A stretch of DNA of 64,000 nt, from assembly GCF_023101085.1 (NCBI RefSeq), contig NZ_CP064703.1, positions 7,006,001-7,070,000 on the forward strand, given 5' to 3'. Positions 44,222 through 55,646 of this stretch are shown here, in pieces (within the stretch, counting starts at the first letter, position 1; every line of letters begins with the position of its first letter). This stretch comes from Bradyrhizobium sp. 170. GTDB taxonomy: Bacteria; Pseudomonadota; Alphaproteobacteria; Rhizobiales; Xanthobacteraceae. A program made the position numbers and the translations under genes. The notes beneath the pieces are model-generated. The model was not told where the DNA came from. It searched no databases and saw only the letters and a program-made list of their open reading frames with translations.

Positions 44222-45379
44222 TCAGGATACAGGCGGCTCCCGCAGCGTCCTGAAATAGTTCCGCACCTCCCGCACGAACAGATCGGGCTGCTCGAAAGCC
44301 GCGAAGTGACCACCCTTCGGCATTTCGCTCCAGTGCTGGATATTCGTATAACTCGCTTCCATCCACTTTCGCACCGGCGCAACGATCTCCTTGGGAAACA
44401 CGGCGACGCCCGTCGGTATCGTCACCTTGAACGGCGTGCGACGCTTGGACCCGAAACTCTCCCAATACAGGCGAGCTGACGAGGCGGCGGTCGCCGTCAC
44501 CCAATAGAGCATGACGTTGTCGAGCAGTTCATCGCGGCCAAGGACGTTCTCGGGGTGGCCGTCGCAATCGGTCCAGGCCCAGAACTTTTCCAGGATCCAC
44601 GCAGCCTGCCCGCTCGGCGAATCCGTCAAGCCGTAGCCGAGTGTCTGTGGCCGGGTCGATTGCTGCTTGGAGTATCCGGAATCCCAATCGGCGTAATACT
44701 GAATGCCGTTCAGGGCGCGGGCTTCCTCTGAAGTCGGCTGCCCTTCCACGTTGGGCCGCATCGACATCGCCAGCGTGATGTGAATGCCGGCGCAATGTTC
44801 GGCGTCCTGCGCCCCGATCGCGGTCGTGATCGCCGAGCCCCAGTCTCCGCCCTGCGCGCCATAGCGCTGATATCCAAGGCGATCCATCAACACCGCCCAG
44901 CTTGACGCGATGCGACCGACGCCCCAGCCGGTGGCCGTCGGCTTTGCCGAAAAGCCGAAGCCGGGCAATGACGGGCAAACGACGTGAAACGCGTCGGCGG
45001 CGTTGCCGCCGTGCGCGGTCGGATCGGTCAAAGGCTCGATCACCTTGTGAAACTCGACCACCGATCCGGGCCAGCCATGGGTGATAATCAGCGGCATCGC
45101 TTCCGGGTGCGGCGAACGGACGTGCTGGAAATGAATGTCGAGCCCGTCGATCTCGGTGGTGAACTGCGCAAAGCGATTGAGCCGCGCCTCGCGCCCGCGC
45201 CAATCGTACTCCTGCGCCCAGTAGCGGCAGATGTCCTTGATCCATTTCAGTGGCGCGCCCTGGCTCCAGTCGTCAACCAGTTCGGCTTCCGGCCAGCGCG
45301 TGTTGCGCAGCCGCGACTTGAGATCGTCGAGGACGTCGTCGCCGATCGAGATGCGATAGGGTTTGATTTCAGCGCTCAT
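44222..45379 (-). CDS. Epoxide hydrolase (EHN domain + alpha/beta hydrolase)
   Basis: A 385-residue protein. Residues 1-100 are the EHN N-terminal domain of microsomal-type epoxide hydrolases (KPYRISIGDDVLDDLKSRLR). The oxyanion HGWPGS, nucleophile Asp in AQGGDWGSAI and final His in MPKGGHFAAFEQPD complete the machinery. It opens an epoxide to a diol. Convergent with the GAF-like gene 16 bases away, transcribed alone. Confidence 0.87.
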   Translation of the reverse strand: MSAEIKPYRISIGDDVLDDLKSRLRNTRWPEAELVDDWSQGAPLKWIKDICRYWAQEYDWRGREARLNRFAQFTTEIDGLDIHFQHVRSPHPEAMPLIITHGWPGSVVEFHKVIEPLTDPTAHGGNAADAFHVVCPSLPGFGFSAKPTATGWGVGRIASSWAVLMDRLGYQRYGAQGGDWGSAITTAIGAQDAEHCAGIHITLAMSMRPNVEGQPTSEEARALNGIQYYADWDSGYSKQQSTRPQTLGYGLTDSPSGQAAWILEKFWAWTDCDGHPENVLGRDELLDNVMLYWVTATAASSARLYWESFGSKRRTPFKVTIPTGVAVFPKEIVAPVRKWMEASYTNIQHWSEMPKGGHFAAFEQPDLFVREVRNYFRTLREPPVS

Positions 45380-45544
45380 GAAAGACCTTTCGTACCCCAG
45401 CCGAAGCTGCCGGGACCGACTTCACGAGCAGAAATCATCGCCGCACACGAGGCTGATATCAAGGGCCTGAGAGGTCGGCGATAGGTTCAAATCGCGCTAC
45501 ATCGTCAGCGGTTTGACTACGGGCGCGGGAAAGTAGCCTGGCGA

Positions 45545-46396
45545 TCAACTGGCTTCAACATTCCGTCCCCGGCTCGAGAGATAGATGCGCGCCGCGTTAC
45601 CGCCGAAGATAGCTGATTTTTCGTCCGGTGACAGGCCGGCCAGCAGGGTTTCGGCGGCGGCAAACCATTTTTCATAACCGCCCGCCAGATTGACCACTGG
45701 CCAGTCGCTTCCCCATAGCAGGCGATGTGGCCCGAAGCACGCAACGACATGATCCACGGCTTTCCGTAGATCCGCAATTTGCCAGTCCGGTGCGGCCTCG
45801 GTTGCCAAACCCGATAGCTTACAGACGACGTTGGGGCGTTCGGCGAGCGACGCGATATCGCCCTGCCAGATCGCAAGCTCGCCGGTTGCAAGCCGCGGCT
45901 TGGCGCAATGGTCCAGCACGAACTGCAGCTCAGGATATTCATCAACGACCCGCAGCAGCCGCGACAAGTGACGCGGCAGCACCAGCGCGTCGAATACCAG
46001 GTTGTTCCGGGCCGTCGCCACCAATAGCGGCGCCAAGGCAGGGCGGAGCAGCCAATCGTCATCGGGAATGTCCTGCACCATCGGCCGCAACCCAACCAGG
46101 AGTTTGTGGGCTGCGAGAGCATCAATGCGCGCCTCGCCGTCGGCTGCGTCAAAGTCCGTCCAGCCGACCACGCCGCGCACGACCTGCGCCTTCGCCGCGA
46201 TGTCGAGCAGAAACATGGTCTCCGCCTCGGTCGGTGCGGCCTGCACCAAAATCGTCCCCTGGATGTCAGCAGCAGCAAGGTGCGGCGCCAGGTCCGAAAG
46301 GGAAAAGTCACGATGGATCGGTGCGAGCGCGGGCGTCAGCCAACCGTAATCGCCCCGGGCGAGGCTCCACACATGATGATGCGCATCGATCCGCAT
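45545..46396 (-). CDS. Amidohydrolase-family lactonase-like enzyme
   Basis: A 283-residue TIM-barrel hydrolase. RIDAHHHVWSLARGDYGWLT (H-x-H), FVLDHCAKPRLATG and LLWGSDWPVVNLAGGYEKWF (late Asp) match the L-rhamnono/L-fuconolactonase group. It overlaps the aldo-keto reductase by one base, and that pair could oxidise an aldose and hydrolyse the lactone. No sugar transporter lies nearby, so the sugar is unproven. Confidence 0.82.
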   Translation of the reverse strand: MRIDAHHHVWSLARGDYGWLTPALAPIHRDFSLSDLAPHLAAADIQGTILVQAAPTEAETMFLLDIAAKAQVVRGVVGWTDFDAADGEARIDALAAHKLLVGLRPMVQDIPDDDWLLRPALAPLLVATARNNLVFDALVLPRHLSRLLRVVDEYPELQFVLDHCAKPRLATGELAIWQGDIASLAERPNVVCKLSGLATEAAPDWQIADLRKAVDHVVACFGPHRLLWGSDWPVVNLAGGYEKWFAAAETLLAGLSPDEKSAIFGGNAARIYLSSRGRNVEAS

Positions 46397-47433
46397 CAGC
46401 CGGCCACGGATTGCGGAACGGGCGCTTCCGCATCCAGCAAACGCTCAGCCTTCAGATCGGCCCAAAGCGCAGTTGGCACCTTGCTGGACAGCGCGGCGAC
46501 GTTGCGCTCGACCTCCTGCGGACTTTGGCCCCCCAGCACAACGCTCGCCACCGCCGGATGGCCCAGAGCAAAATGCAATGCCGCGGTCGGCAGGGCAACG
46601 CCATGCGCATCACAGACGCGCTCGATCTTCACTACCTTTGCCAGGATCTCAGGCGGCGCATCCCTGTAATTGTATTTGGCACCGCTCACCGCGCCGGTCG
46701 CCAGAATACCTGAATTGAATACGCCGCCGAGCAACACGCCAATTCCCTGTTGCTGCGCCAGCGGCAGAAATTCCGCCAGCGCCGGTTGCTCCAGCAGGGA
46801 ATAGCGCCCGGCGAGCAGCATGGTATCGAACGATCCGGCTTGCGCGAAACGCACGCACATGTCGGCCTCGTTTACGCCGATCCCGATACCCGCAACGACA
46901 CCCTCTCCGCGAAGCCGGTCCAGCGCCACATACGCGCCAGCCATCGCTTCGCGAAACCGCGCGTCGATCGCGTCGGAACCATGAGTCCAGACGTCGACGT
47001 CGTGGATCAGCAACAGGTCCAGCCGATCGGTCCCCAGCCGCAACAGCGACTGTTCCACCGAACGCATGGTGCCGTCATAGGAATAATCGAACACTGCCCG
47101 GTGCGGCAGCCCTCCGACAAAGCCGGAACCATCGACTCGCCGATGAAACGGGTCCATCCAGCGGCCGACCTTGGTGCAAACGACGATGTCCTGGCGCGGC
47201 ACCCGCCTGACCACGGCGCCGCAACGATGTTCGGCGAGGCCGTTGCCATAGTGCGGGGAAGTGTCGAGAAGATTGATGCCCAACTCGAACGCGCGTTCCA
47301 CCGTATCGATGGCCGTGCCATCATCCAGTTGCACGAAGAGATCACCAAGCGGCGCGGTTCCAAATCCCAGGACCGAAACCTGAAGCCGCGTCCGACCAAG
47401 GGCGCGGCGTGGTAGTGCGAATACTGGTTTCAT
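46396..47433 (-). CDS. Aldo/keto reductase (L-fucose/D-threo-aldose dehydrogenase-like)
   Basis: A 345-residue AKR. The catalytic tetrad is visible: Asp and Tyr in LLDTSPHYGNGLAEH, Lys in VVCTKVGRWMD, His in DLLLIHDVDVWTHG. The overall form fits the AKR group that oxidises L-fucose or D-threo-aldoses. Upstream gene of the two-gene operon with the lactonase-like amidohydrolase. Confidence 0.85.
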   Translation of the reverse strand: MKPVFALPRRALGRTRLQVSVLGFGTAPLGDLFVQLDDGTAIDTVERAFELGINLLDTSPHYGNGLAEHRCGAVVRRVPRQDIVVCTKVGRWMDPFHRRVDGSGFVGGLPHRAVFDYSYDGTMRSVEQSLLRLGTDRLDLLLIHDVDVWTHGSDAIDARFREAMAGAYVALDRLRGEGVVAGIGIGVNEADMCVRFAQAGSFDTMLLAGRYSLLEQPALAEFLPLAQQQGIGVLLGGVFNSGILATGAVSGAKYNYRDAPPEILAKVVKIERVCDAHGVALPTAALHFALGHPAVASVVLGGQSPQEVERNVAALSSKVPTALWADLKAERLLDAEAPVPQSVAG

Positions 47434-47556
47434 GTTGACCGCTCTCTTCGGCGCATTGCCCAGTCGCGGCGATGCGCCGGCTGGATACTGATTTTGCCAC
47501 CGACGAACCCCGAGCGGAAGTCAATCCCACGCATGAACGGCAAGCCTCACATGCAG

Positions 47557-48840
47557 CTATGCCTGATTCAAAGCCTGCGTAATGTCCGCGATCAGATCAG
47601 ACGGGTGCTCGATGCCGATCGACAGTCGGATCGTGGAGTCGAGAACGCCGATCTTTTGACGGATTTCAACCGGAACGCCGGAGTGGGTCATGGTTGCCGG
47701 CAGGCTGGCAAGCGACTCCGTGCCGCCCAGGCTCACCGCCAGCTTGAAGATTTGCAGCGAGTTCAGGAATCGGGACGCCGCCGCCTGGCCGCCGGCAATG
47801 TCGAACGAAAACGTGGATCCCGCGCCAAGGCATTGCCTCGCGAACAGACGGCCGGCGGGGGAGGTTTCGTCGTGATGAGCGAGGTAGTGAACCCTCTCAA
47901 CCTTGTCGTGGTCGCGCAAATAATCCGCCACCAGCCGCGCATTCTGGTTGGCTTTTTCCATCCGCAAGCTCAGCGTTTCGAGCGAGCGGCCGAGCATCCA
48001 GCAGGAATGAGGATCCAGTTGGGTGCCGATCGCGCCTCGCAACGCCTTGATGTCCTTCATGAGGCCTTTTGAGCCGAGCGCGGCGCCCGCGATCAGGTCG
48101 GAATGACCACCGACATATTTGGTCAGCGAGTACAGCGAAAGATCCGCGCCATGTTCGATCGGCCGCTGGAACACCGGCCCGAGCAACGTATTGTCACATG
48201 CGATGATCGGCGTGTAGCCCTGCGCCTTGCCGATGTTGTCGGCGATGCGGCGGACCATCGCGATATCAACGAGCCCGTTGGTCGGATTTGCCGGGGTTTC
48301 GATGAGAATCATCGCTACCCGCCCCTTTCGCATGGCCTCATCGGCCGCCAGCGCGACAGCGGCTTCGTCGATGCCGTCGGCAAAACCCACCGCGCCGATC
48401 GAGAAGCCGGCAAGCGTCTTCGCAAGCAGCGTTTCAGTGCCGCCGTAGAGCGGCTGAGAGTGCAGGATCACGTCGCCCGGCCGTACGAACGCGAGAATCG
48501 TGGTCGCGATCGCCGACATGCCGGACGAGAACAGCGCACAGGACTCTGCGCGCTCGTAGACGGCGAGCCGGTCTTCCACAATCTCACTGTTGGGATGATT
48601 GAACCGCGAATAGACGAGGCCCGCGCCCATCCCTTCCGGAGGCTCACGCCGACCCGCAACGTAATCGAAGAAGTCCTTGCCGTCTTCGGTGGTCTTGAAG
48701 ACGAAGGTCGAGGTCAGGAAGACCGGTGGCTTGACGGCTCCTTCCGACAGTTGCGGATCGTAGCCGTAGTTCAGCATCAGCGTTTCGGGATGCAGCACGT
48801 GGTTGCCGATATGGGTCTTCGACGGAAACGGTTTCACCAT
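47557..48840 (-). CDS. Cystathionine gamma-synthase-family PLP enzyme
   Basis: A 427-residue fold-type I PLP enzyme. [20 protein letters not shown] and [18 protein letters not shown] are the cofactor-phosphate region; the Schiff-base Lys is in [17 protein letters not shown]. Members include methionine gamma-lyase, cystathionine synthase and O-acetylhomoserine sulfhydrylase, and sequence alone does not separate them here. The length is about 25-30 residues over the usual form. It lies 71 bp after hutU and may share its transcript. Confidence 0.85.
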   Translation of the reverse strand: MVKPFPSKTHIGNHVLHPETLMLNYGYDPQLSEGAVKPPVFLTSTFVFKTTEDGKDFFDYVAGRREPPEGMGAGLVYSRFNHPNSEIVEDRLAVYERAESCALFSSGMSAIATTILAFVRPGDVILHSQPLYGGTETLLAKTLAGFSIGAVGFADGIDEAAVALAADEAMRKGRVAMILIETPANPTNGLVDIAMVRRIADNIGKAQGYTPIIACDNTLLGPVFQRPIEHGADLSLYSLTKYVGGHSDLIAGAALGSKGLMKDIKALRGAIGTQLDPHSCWMLGRSLETLSLRMEKANQNARLVADYLRDHDKVERVHYLAHHDETSPAGRLFARQCLGAGSTFSFDIAGGQAAASRFLNSLQIFKLAVSLGGTESLASLPATMTHSGVPVEIRQKIGVLDSTIRLSIGIEHPSDLIADITQALNQA

Positions 48841-48911
48841 GGCCTCTCTCGCTGTCTTGAGGGAACCTAGAGCCCGGCACGCACCATCGGCGGCATAAAC
48901 TCTCCGGTGCG

Positions 48912-50582
48912 CTACAACGCCAGGCTGGGCAGATCGAGCCCGTTGTCACGGGCGCATGCAATCGCGCTTTCATAGCCCGCGTCGGCATGCCGCATGACAC
49001 CCGTCGCAGGATCGTTCCAAAGCACCCGCTCGATGCGGCGCGCAGCTTCCGGGGTTCCGTCGGCGACAATCACCATGCCAGCGTGCTGCGAATAGCCTAT
49101 GCCGACGCCGCCGCCGTGATGCAGCGAGACCCACGTGGCCCCGCTGGCACAGTTGAGCAGCGCATTGAGCAGCGGCCAGTCAGACACGGCGTCCGAACCA
49201 TCACGCATCGCTTCGGTTTCGCGGTTCGGACTCGCAACCGAGCCGCTGTCGAGATGATCGCGGCCGATGACGATCGGCGCCTTCAACTCGCCGCTCGCCA
49301 CCATTCCATTGAATGCCAGGCCCAACCGGTGGCGATCGCCAAGGCCGACCCAGCAGATCCGCGCCGGCAGCCCCTGAAACTTGATCCGCGCCTTCGCCAT
49401 GTCCAGCCAGTTGTGAAGATGTTTGTCGTCCGGCATCAGCTCTTTCACCTTGGCATCGGTCCGGAAGATATCCTCGGGATCGCCCGATAGCGCTGCCCAG
49501 CGGAACGGCCCGACGCCGCGGCAGAACAGCGGACGAATATAGGCCGGAACGAAGCCGGGAAAATCGAATGCGTTCTTCAATCCCATGTCCTTCGCCATCT
49601 GGCGGATGTTGTTGCCGTAGTCGAGCGTGGGAACGCCCTGTGCGTGGAAATCCAGCATGGCCTGGACGTGGCCGACCATCGAGGTCTTGGCGGCCGCTTC
49701 AACCGCTTTCGGATCGTCCTGGCGCTTCGATTCCCATTGCGCGAGCGTCCATCCCTTCGGCAGATAGCCATTGATCGGATCGTGCGCGCTGGTCTGGTCG
49801 GTGACGATGTCCGGCCTCACGCCGCGGCGTACCAGCTCGGGAAAAACATCGGCGGCATTGCCAAGCAGGCCGACCGAGACCGGCTTCTTGCTCTGCGTAG
49901 CCTCCGCCATGATCGATAGCGCCTCGTCAAGCGTGCTCGCCTGCCGGTCAAGATAGCCGGTGCGCAAGCGCATCTCGATGCGGCTCGGCTGGCATTCGAT
50001 CGCGAGCATCGACGCTCCGGCCATCGTCGCGGCAAGCGGCTGGGCGCCACCCATACCGCCGAGCCCTGCCGTCAGAATCCACTTGCCCGCCAGGCTGCCG
50101 TTGTAATGACGTCGGCCGACCTCGACAAACGTCTCATAAGTCCCCTGCACGATGCCCTGGCTGCCGATGTAGATCCATGATCCGGCCGTCATCTGCCCGA
50201 ACATCATCAACCCCTGCCTGTCCAGTTCGTTGAAGTGATCGAGCGTCGCCCAGTGCGGCACCAGGTTTGAATTGGCAATCAGCACGCGCGGTGCATCGGG
50301 GTGGGTGCGGAAAATTCCGACCGGCTTACCCGACTGCACCACCAGCGTCTGGTCGGCGTCGAGCTTGCGTAGTGAGGCAACGATCCGGTCAAAACTGTCC
50401 CAGTCGCGGGCTGCACGGCCGATGCCGCCATAGACGACAAGTTCGCTCGGCCGTTCGGCGACATCAGGATCGAGGTTGTTCATCAGCATCCGGAGCGGCG
50501 CTTCCGTCAACCAGCTCTTGGCGCTGATCTCGGACCCGCGGGGCGCGCGGATCGTACGGTCGTTGTCCAGTCGGCGGTTCAT
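48912..50582 (-). CDS. hutU: Urocanate hydratase (HutU)
   Basis: A 556-residue NAD+-dependent hydratase that converts urocanate to imidazolonepropionate; length equals the family norm. Family segments [57 protein letters not shown] and [14 protein letters not shown] block [17 protein letters not shown] are present, as is the Cys in [20 protein letters not shown]. The ATG at 50582 overlaps the hutH stop (ATGA). Third gene of hutI-hutH-hutU. Confidence 0.97.
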   Translation of the reverse strand: MNRRLDNDRTIRAPRGSEISAKSWLTEAPLRMLMNNLDPDVAERPSELVVYGGIGRAARDWDSFDRIVASLRKLDADQTLVVQSGKPVGIFRTHPDAPRVLIANSNLVPHWATLDHFNELDRQGLMMFGQMTAGSWIYIGSQGIVQGTYETFVEVGRRHYNGSLAGKWILTAGLGGMGGAQPLAATMAGASMLAIECQPSRIEMRLRTGYLDRQASTLDEALSIMAEATQSKKPVSVGLLGNAADVFPELVRRGVRPDIVTDQTSAHDPINGYLPKGWTLAQWESKRQDDPKAVEAAAKTSMVGHVQAMLDFHAQGVPTLDYGNNIRQMAKDMGLKNAFDFPGFVPAYIRPLFCRGVGPFRWAALSGDPEDIFRTDAKVKELMPDDKHLHNWLDMAKARIKFQGLPARICWVGLGDRHRLGLAFNGMVASGELKAPIVIGRDHLDSGSVASPNRETEAMRDGSDAVSDWPLLNALLNCASGATWVSLHHGGGVGIGYSQHAGMVIVADGTPEAARRIERVLWNDPATGVMRHADAGYESAIACARDNGLDLPSLAL

Positions 50583-52156
50583 GACAGATGACCTCTCTCG
50601 GCAAGGTTTGGAAACGGATTCTTCTTGAGCACCGACATCGCGGCGGCCGGCAATGTGCCGGCTGCGACCAGCGCCGTTGCCTTTGCGAGATCGTCGGCCA
50701 TATAGCGATCGTGACCGAGCGCCGGCACCTGCTCGCGCAGTGCGGCAATGACCGCCGCAAGCGCAGGGCTGGTCGTATGCGGCGCGCGCAATCCGATGCC
50801 TTGCGCTGCGACCAGCAGCTCGATGCCGAGAATGGCGGCAAGGTTATCCGCCATGTCGGACAAACGGCGCGCCGCGTGGGCGGCCATCGACACATGATCT
50901 TCCTGGTTGGCGCTGGTCGGCGTCGAATCGATCGAGCAGGCCGCAGCGCGCTGCTTGTTTTCGGCATAGAGGGCTGCCGCCGTCACCTCCGCAATCATGA
51001 ATCCGGAGTTGAGGCCGGGATCAGGCGTCAGGAACGGCGGCAGGCCGAAGTTCAGCGCGGGATCGACGAGTGTGGCGATGCGGCGCTCACTGATCGCGCC
51101 GATCTCGGACAATGCCAATGCGATCTGGTCGGCTGCGAATGCGACCGGCTCGGCGTGAAAATTTCCACCCGAGACGATCTCGCCGCTCTCAACCAGCACC
51201 AGCGGGTTGTCCGTGACAGCGTTGGCCTCGATCGTCAGTGTGCGGGCGGCTTGCATCAACAGGTCAAGCGCGGCGCCGGCCACCTGCGGCTGACAGCGCA
51301 GGCAATAGGGATCCTGCACGCGCTCGTCGCCTTCGAGATGCGACATGCGGATGTCGCTGCCTTCCAGCAACGCCGTCAGCGCCGCGCCGGCGGCGACTTG
51401 CCCGGCATGCCCGCGCAACTGCTGGATCTCGGGACGGAACGGGGCCGTCGAAGCCATGGCCGCGTCGACCGACAAGGCGCCCGTCACCAGCGCCGTGCAC
51501 GCCAGGCCATGGGCACGCAGCAAGCCGGAAATAGCATAGGCCGTCGAGAACTGCGTACCGTTGATCAAAGCGAGGCCTTCCTTCGGCCCCAGGGTAATCG
51601 GCGCGAGATTGGCCGCGGCCAGCGCATCGCGACCCGGCACTACCTTGCCGTCGACAAGCGCCTGCCCCTCGCCGATCATGACGGCGGTCATGTGCGCCAG
51701 CGGCGCCAGATCGCCGGACGCGCCCACCGATCCCTGCTGCGGCACCAGCGGACAAACGCCGCACGCCAACATGGCCTGGAGTTGCTCGATGATTTCACGA
51801 CGCACGCCGGACGCGCCGCGCCCCAATGAAACGATCTTCAGCGCCATCATCAGGCGAACGATCGGTTCGGGCGTGGGCAGTCCTACCCCGCAGCAATGCG
51901 ACACAATGAGGTTGCGCTGCAGCAGCGCGGTCTGGTCCGGAGGAATTCGCTTCGACGCCAGTTTTCCGAACCCGGTATTGATGCCGTAAACCGGCGCTTG
52001 CGCACCCGCGGCCTTCGCAACGATGGCCGATGCCGCGTCGACGCGCGGCCAGAACGATGGATCGAGCTCGACGGCCGCGCCTGCAAGCACCTGCGCCAGA
52101 TCGTCGAGGCCGACCTTTCCGGGCGAGACGACGATGGTTGCATCCCGGTCGCTCAT
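50579..52156 (-). CDS. hutH: Histidine ammonia-lyase (HutH)
   Basis: A 525-residue enzyme that removes ammonia from histidine. The MIO cofactor triad Ala-Ser-Gly is in [15 protein letters not shown] (146-148). The active-site Tyr in [13 protein letters not shown] (about residue 57) is also present. The start [10 protein letters not shown] at 52156 overlaps the hutI stop; the longer frame to 52249 would run inside hutI. First chemical step of the hut pathway. Confidence 0.97.
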   Translation of the reverse strand: MSDRDATIVVSPGKVGLDDLAQVLAGAAVELDPSFWPRVDAASAIVAKAAGAQAPVYGINTGFGKLASKRIPPDQTALLQRNLIVSHCCGVGLPTPEPIVRLMMALKIVSLGRGASGVRREIIEQLQAMLACGVCPLVPQQGSVGASGDLAPLAHMTAVMIGEGQALVDGKVVPGRDALAAANLAPITLGPKEGLALINGTQFSTAYAISGLLRAHGLACTALVTGALSVDAAMASTAPFRPEIQQLRGHAGQVAAGAALTALLEGSDIRMSHLEGDERVQDPYCLRCQPQVAGAALDLLMQAARTLTIEANAVTDNPLVLVESGEIVSGGNFHAEPVAFAADQIALALSEIGAISERRIATLVDPALNFGLPPFLTPDPGLNSGFMIAEVTAAALYAENKQRAAACSIDSTPTSANQEDHVSMAAHAARRLSDMADNLAAILGIELLVAAQGIGLRAPHTTSPALAAVIAALREQVPALGHDRYMADDLAKATALVAAGTLPAAAMSVLKKNPFPNLAERGHLS

Positions 52157-53367
52157 TGTCCCCTCCACACCCGGCGGTGCAGCGGGTTGAAGCCCATCCG
52201 GTAAATCAGCTCGGCGGGGCGGTCGATATCCCAGATCGCGAGATCGCAATATTTCCCGGCCTCGAGCGTACCGGTCTCACCGAGAATACCCAGCGCGCGC
52301 GCACCTTCCCGCGTCACGCCGGCAAGGCATTCGGCAACCGTCATCCGGAACAGCGTCGCGCCCATGTTCATGGCCAGCAGAAGTGACGTAAGCGGCGAAC
52401 TGCCGGGATTGCAGTCGGTCGCCAGCGCCATGTTCACGCCATGGGCACGGAACAGCTCGATCGGCGGCTTCCTCGTCTCGCGAATGAAGTAGAACGCGCC
52501 CGGCAGAAGCACCGCCACCGTGCCTGCCCGCGCCATGGCGGCAACACCGGCTTCATCCGTATGTTCCAGATGATCGGCGGACAGAGCGGAGAATTCCGCG
52601 GCGAGCGCGGCGCCGCCGAGGTTCGACAACTGATCCGCATGCAGTTTGACCGGCAATCCAAGCACCGTGGCCGCGCGGAACACGCGCGCTGATTGCTCGC
52701 CTGAAAACGCGATGCCTTCCATGAAGCCATCGACCGCGTCGGCGAGCCCGGCCTTCGCCACAGCCGGCAGCATCTCCTGGCAAACCAGATCGATGTATCG
52801 ATCCTTGTTGCCCTCCGCTTCCGGAGGCAGCGCGTGCGCGCCAAGAAACGTCGTGCGGATCGTGACCGGCCGGTCACGGCCCAACGCACGCGCGGCCGAT
52901 AGCTGACGCATCTCAGTGTCCGTATTGAGCCCGTAGCCGGATTTGATCTCCAGTGTGGTCACGCCCTCGCCGATCAGGGCGTCGAGCCTCGGCAGCGCTC
53001 CGGCAACAAGTTCGGCCTCGCTGGATGCTCTCGTCGCTGCGACCGTCGAGACAATGCCGCCGCCGGCGCGCGCGATCTCTTCGTAGCTTGTTCCTTGCAG
53101 CCGCAGCTCGAATTCATGCGCGCGGTTTCCGCCAAAAACCAGATGGGTGTGACAATCCACCAGTCCGGGCGTGATCCACCGCCCTGCGCAATCGACGCGT
53201 TCGGCCGCATCGGCATCCGATGGAAAGTCGGAACGGCTGCCTGCAAAGGCAATGCGGCCGTCGCGCGCGCCGATCAGGCCGTCCTCGATCACACCGAGCC
53301 CGGGCAGATCCTCCCGGACCGTGGCAAGCCGGGCGTTGAGCCAGATTCGATCGAAGCGCTCGGCCAT
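52153..53367 (-). CDS. hutI: Imidazolonepropionase (HutI)
   Basis: A 404-residue amidohydrolase with the metal motif [34 protein letters not shown] and a late [13 protein letters not shown]. It opens imidazolonepropionate to N-formimidoylglutamate. First gene of the leftward transcript, starting 88 bp from the hutF start across the shared control region. Confidence 0.96.
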   Translation of the reverse strand: MAERFDRIWLNARLATVREDLPGLGVIEDGLIGARDGRIAFAGSRSDFPSDADAAERVDCAGRWITPGLVDCHTHLVFGGNRAHEFELRLQGTSYEEIARAGGGIVSTVAATRASSEAELVAGALPRLDALIGEGVTTLEIKSGYGLNTDTEMRQLSAARALGRDRPVTIRTTFLGAHALPPEAEGNKDRYIDLVCQEMLPAVAKAGLADAVDGFMEGIAFSGEQSARVFRAATVLGLPVKLHADQLSNLGGAALAAEFSALSADHLEHTDEAGVAAMARAGTVAVLLPGAFYFIRETRKPPIELFRAHGVNMALATDCNPGSSPLTSLLLAMNMGATLFRMTVAECLAGVTREGARALGILGETGTLEAGKYCDLAIWDIDRPAELIYRMGFNPLHRRVWRGQ

Positions 53368-53391
53368 GCAGCTCTCCTCAGCGGCAGGAGC

Positions 53392-53421
53392 TTGACGTAT
53401 CCATATGTCTATACATAAAAT
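53392..53421 (+). promoter_or_regulatory. hutF promoter with candidate HutC operator
   Basis: TTGACG (53392-53397) and TAAAAT (53416-53421), spaced 18 bp, make a good sigma70-type promoter facing hutF. Within the spacer lies TATGTCTATACATA (53404-53417), a TGTATAGACA-type sequence resembling HutC sites described in other proteobacteria. HutC bound there would block both hutF and, across the 88-bp gap, the hutI operon; urocanate would lift it. Confidence 0.6.
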
Positions 53422-53454
53422 CGTGTTGGTATTCTGTCCAGCCGGTTTGGAAAC

Positions 53455-54813
53455 ATGTCCACTCTGCATTTCGGATCAGCGCTGCTCCCCTCGGGGTGGG
53501 CTGATGACGTGCAGGTGGTGGTGACAGATGGAACCATCACGCAGGTTTCGAGCGGCGTGGCGCCGGAAGAGCACGATGAACGCCACCCGTTGGCAATCCC
53601 CGGAATAGCCAGCCTGCATAGTCACGCGTTCCAGCGCGGCATGGCAGGGCTCGCCGAAACACGCGGCAATTCCGCGGATACGTTCTGGACATGGCGCGAG
53701 ACGATGTATCGTTTCGCGCTGGAGATGACGCCGGAAGACACCGAAGCCGTCGCAACGCTGCTCTATGTCGAGATGCTCGAGCATGGGTATACCCGCGTCG
53801 GGGAATTCCATTATCTGCATCACGACCGCGATGGCACGCCCTACGCCAACCCTGCGGAGATGGCGACGCGAATTGCACGGGCCGCCGAGATCTCCGGCAT
53901 CGGGCTCACACTACTGCCGAGTTTCTACGCGCATGGATCGTTCGGTGGAGCGCCACCGCATGCCGGCCAGCGCCGTTTCATCTGCTCGGTCGACCAGTTT
54001 GCCAGGCTGACGGCCGCCACGCGCACGGCCATCCGCGCGCTGCCGGGCGCCAATGTCGGCGTCGCGCCGCACAGCCTGCGGGCCGTGACGCCTGATGAAC
54101 TGGCGGCCATTGCACCGCTGGCCGAAGGCGGACCGGTGCATATTCACGCCGCCGAACAGACAAAGGAAGTCGATGAATGCATCGCCTGGTCGGGGCGGCG
54201 GCCGGTTGAGTGGCTGCTCGAACATGCGCCGGTCGATCAGCGCTGGTGTTTGATCCATGCGACCCATATGACCGAGACGGAAACCACCGCGCTTGCAAGA
54301 AGCGGTGCGGTCGCCGGACTCTGCCCAGTCACCGAAGCGAGCCTTGGCGACGGCATTTTTCCGGCCCGCGAATTCCTTGGGGGCGGCGGGCGGTTCGGCA
54401 TCGGTACGGACTCCAACGTGCTGGTCGGCGTCACCGACGAACTGCGTCAGCTCGAGTATTGCCAGCGCTTGAAATACCGCGAGCGCAATGTGCTGTCCGG
54501 CGGTCCCGGCCTGTCGACCGGCCGCGCGCTGTTCGAGACCGCGCTCACCGGCGGCGCCAAAGCGCTCGCACAGCCAACCGTCGGACTCCAGGCAAGTGCG
54601 CGCGCCGACATCGTGACCCTCGACACCACCCATCCCTCGCTCGCCGGGCGCCGCGGAGACGCCGCCCTCGACGGCTGGATTTTTGCGGCGAACGCAGGTG
54701 CCGTCGACACGGTCTGGGCAGGTGGCGCCAAAGTTGTCGAGAAGGGACGTCACAGGCTCCGTCAAAAGGCGCGTGACATGTTCAACGCAACGGTGCGGAG
54801 GCTCGTGGCATGA
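53455..54813 (+). CDS. hutF: Formimidoylglutamate deiminase (HutF)
   Basis: A 452-residue amidohydrolase. [20 protein letters not shown] (H-x-H), [18 protein letters not shown] and [17 protein letters not shown] are HutF marks. It removes ammonia from N-formimidoyl-L-glutamate to give N-formylglutamate, so the organism uses the longer hut route; the next enzyme, HutG, is not in this window. Start overlaps nothing upstream; its stop overlaps the hutC start (ATGA). Confidence 0.95.
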   Translation: MSTLHFGSALLPSGWADDVQVVVTDGTITQVSSGVAPEEHDERHPLAIPGIASLHSHAFQRGMAGLAETRGNSADTFWTWRETMYRFALEMTPEDTEAVATLLYVEMLEHGYTRVGEFHYLHHDRDGTPYANPAEMATRIARAAEISGIGLTLLPSFYAHGSFGGAPPHAGQRRFICSVDQFARLTAATRTAIRALPGANVGVAPHSLRAVTPDELAAIAPLAEGGPVHIHAAEQTKEVDECIAWSGRRPVEWLLEHAPVDQRWCLIHATHMTETETTALARSGAVAGLCPVTEASLGDGIFPAREFLGGGGRFGIGTDSNVLVGVTDELRQLEYCQRLKYRERNVLSGGPGLSTGRALFETALTGGAKALAQPTVGLQASARADIVTLDTTHPSLAGRRGDAALDGWIFAANAGAVDTVWAGGAKVVEKGRHRLRQKARDMFNATVRRLVA

Positions 54814-55553
54814 GCCTCGCCACCGATCGCGGCAAACTCCAGTCGGCCGACAAGCCGACGCTGTACAAGCAGATCCGGATCGACATCGAGCGTCGCATCC
54901 TGACCGGAGAATGGCCGCCCGGTCATCGCATCCCGTTCGAGCATGAGCTGATGTCGCGTTATGGCTGCTCGCGCATGACCGTGAGCAAGGCGCTGTCGGA
55001 GCTTGCGCAAGCCGATCTGATCGAGCGGCGGCGCAAGGCTGGCACCTTTGTCCGCCGTCCCACATTTCTGTCAGCGGTGCTCAAGATCGCCGACATCCGC
55101 GCGGAGATCGGCGCGCTCGGCCGCAGTTACGGCTATGAGTTGATCCAGTGCTCGCGGCGGACCGCAAACGCGACCGACCGCGACCGCCTTGGGGCACGGA
55201 AAACCGGAAAGGTGATCGCGATTGCGTGCCGTCACAGCGCCGACGATGTGCCGTTCGCCATCGAGGACAGGCTGATCGATCTCGACGCCGTACCCGAAGC
55301 GGCTGCGGCGGATTTTGCGACCGAGCCGCCCGGCTCGTGGCTGCTTCACCACGTGCCATGGACGGAAGCCGAGCACTCGATCAGCGCTATCGTGGCTGAC
55401 AAAGAGGCCGCCGCGGCGCTCGACATCGCCATCGGCGCCCCCTGTCTGGTGATCGACCGGCATACCTGGCGCAGCGCGCGGCCGCTGACGGCTGTGCGTC
55501 TGCTCTATCCGGGCGAGTCTCACAAACTGGTTGCCCGCTTCAAGGGCGGCTGA
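54810..55553 (+). CDS. hutC: Histidine utilization repressor (HutC)
   Basis: A 247-residue GntR-family repressor. The N-terminal winged helix is clear (LYKQIRIDIERRILTGEWPP, SRYGCSRMTVSKALSELAQA), followed by the UTRA ligand domain (residues 90-240), which binds urocanate in known HutC. It is coupled to hutF, so it represses its own synthesis through the promoter at 53392. Confidence 0.93.
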   Translation: MSLATDRGKLQSADKPTLYKQIRIDIERRILTGEWPPGHRIPFEHELMSRYGCSRMTVSKALSELAQADLIERRRKAGTFVRRPTFLSAVLKIADIRAEIGALGRSYGYELIQCSRRTANATDRDRLGARKTGKVIAIACRHSADDVPFAIEDRLIDLDAVPEAAAADFATEPPGSWLLHHVPWTEAEHSISAIVADKEAAAALDIAIGAPCLVIDRHTWRSARPLTAVRLLYPGESHKLVARFKGG

Positions 55554-55646
55554 GAGGCAGAGCAATGCGTATGAAGTACGGCACAATTTATGCAGCAGCA
55601 GGACGAACAGAACCAGATCCATACACCCGGCAGAAGGAAGACAATC

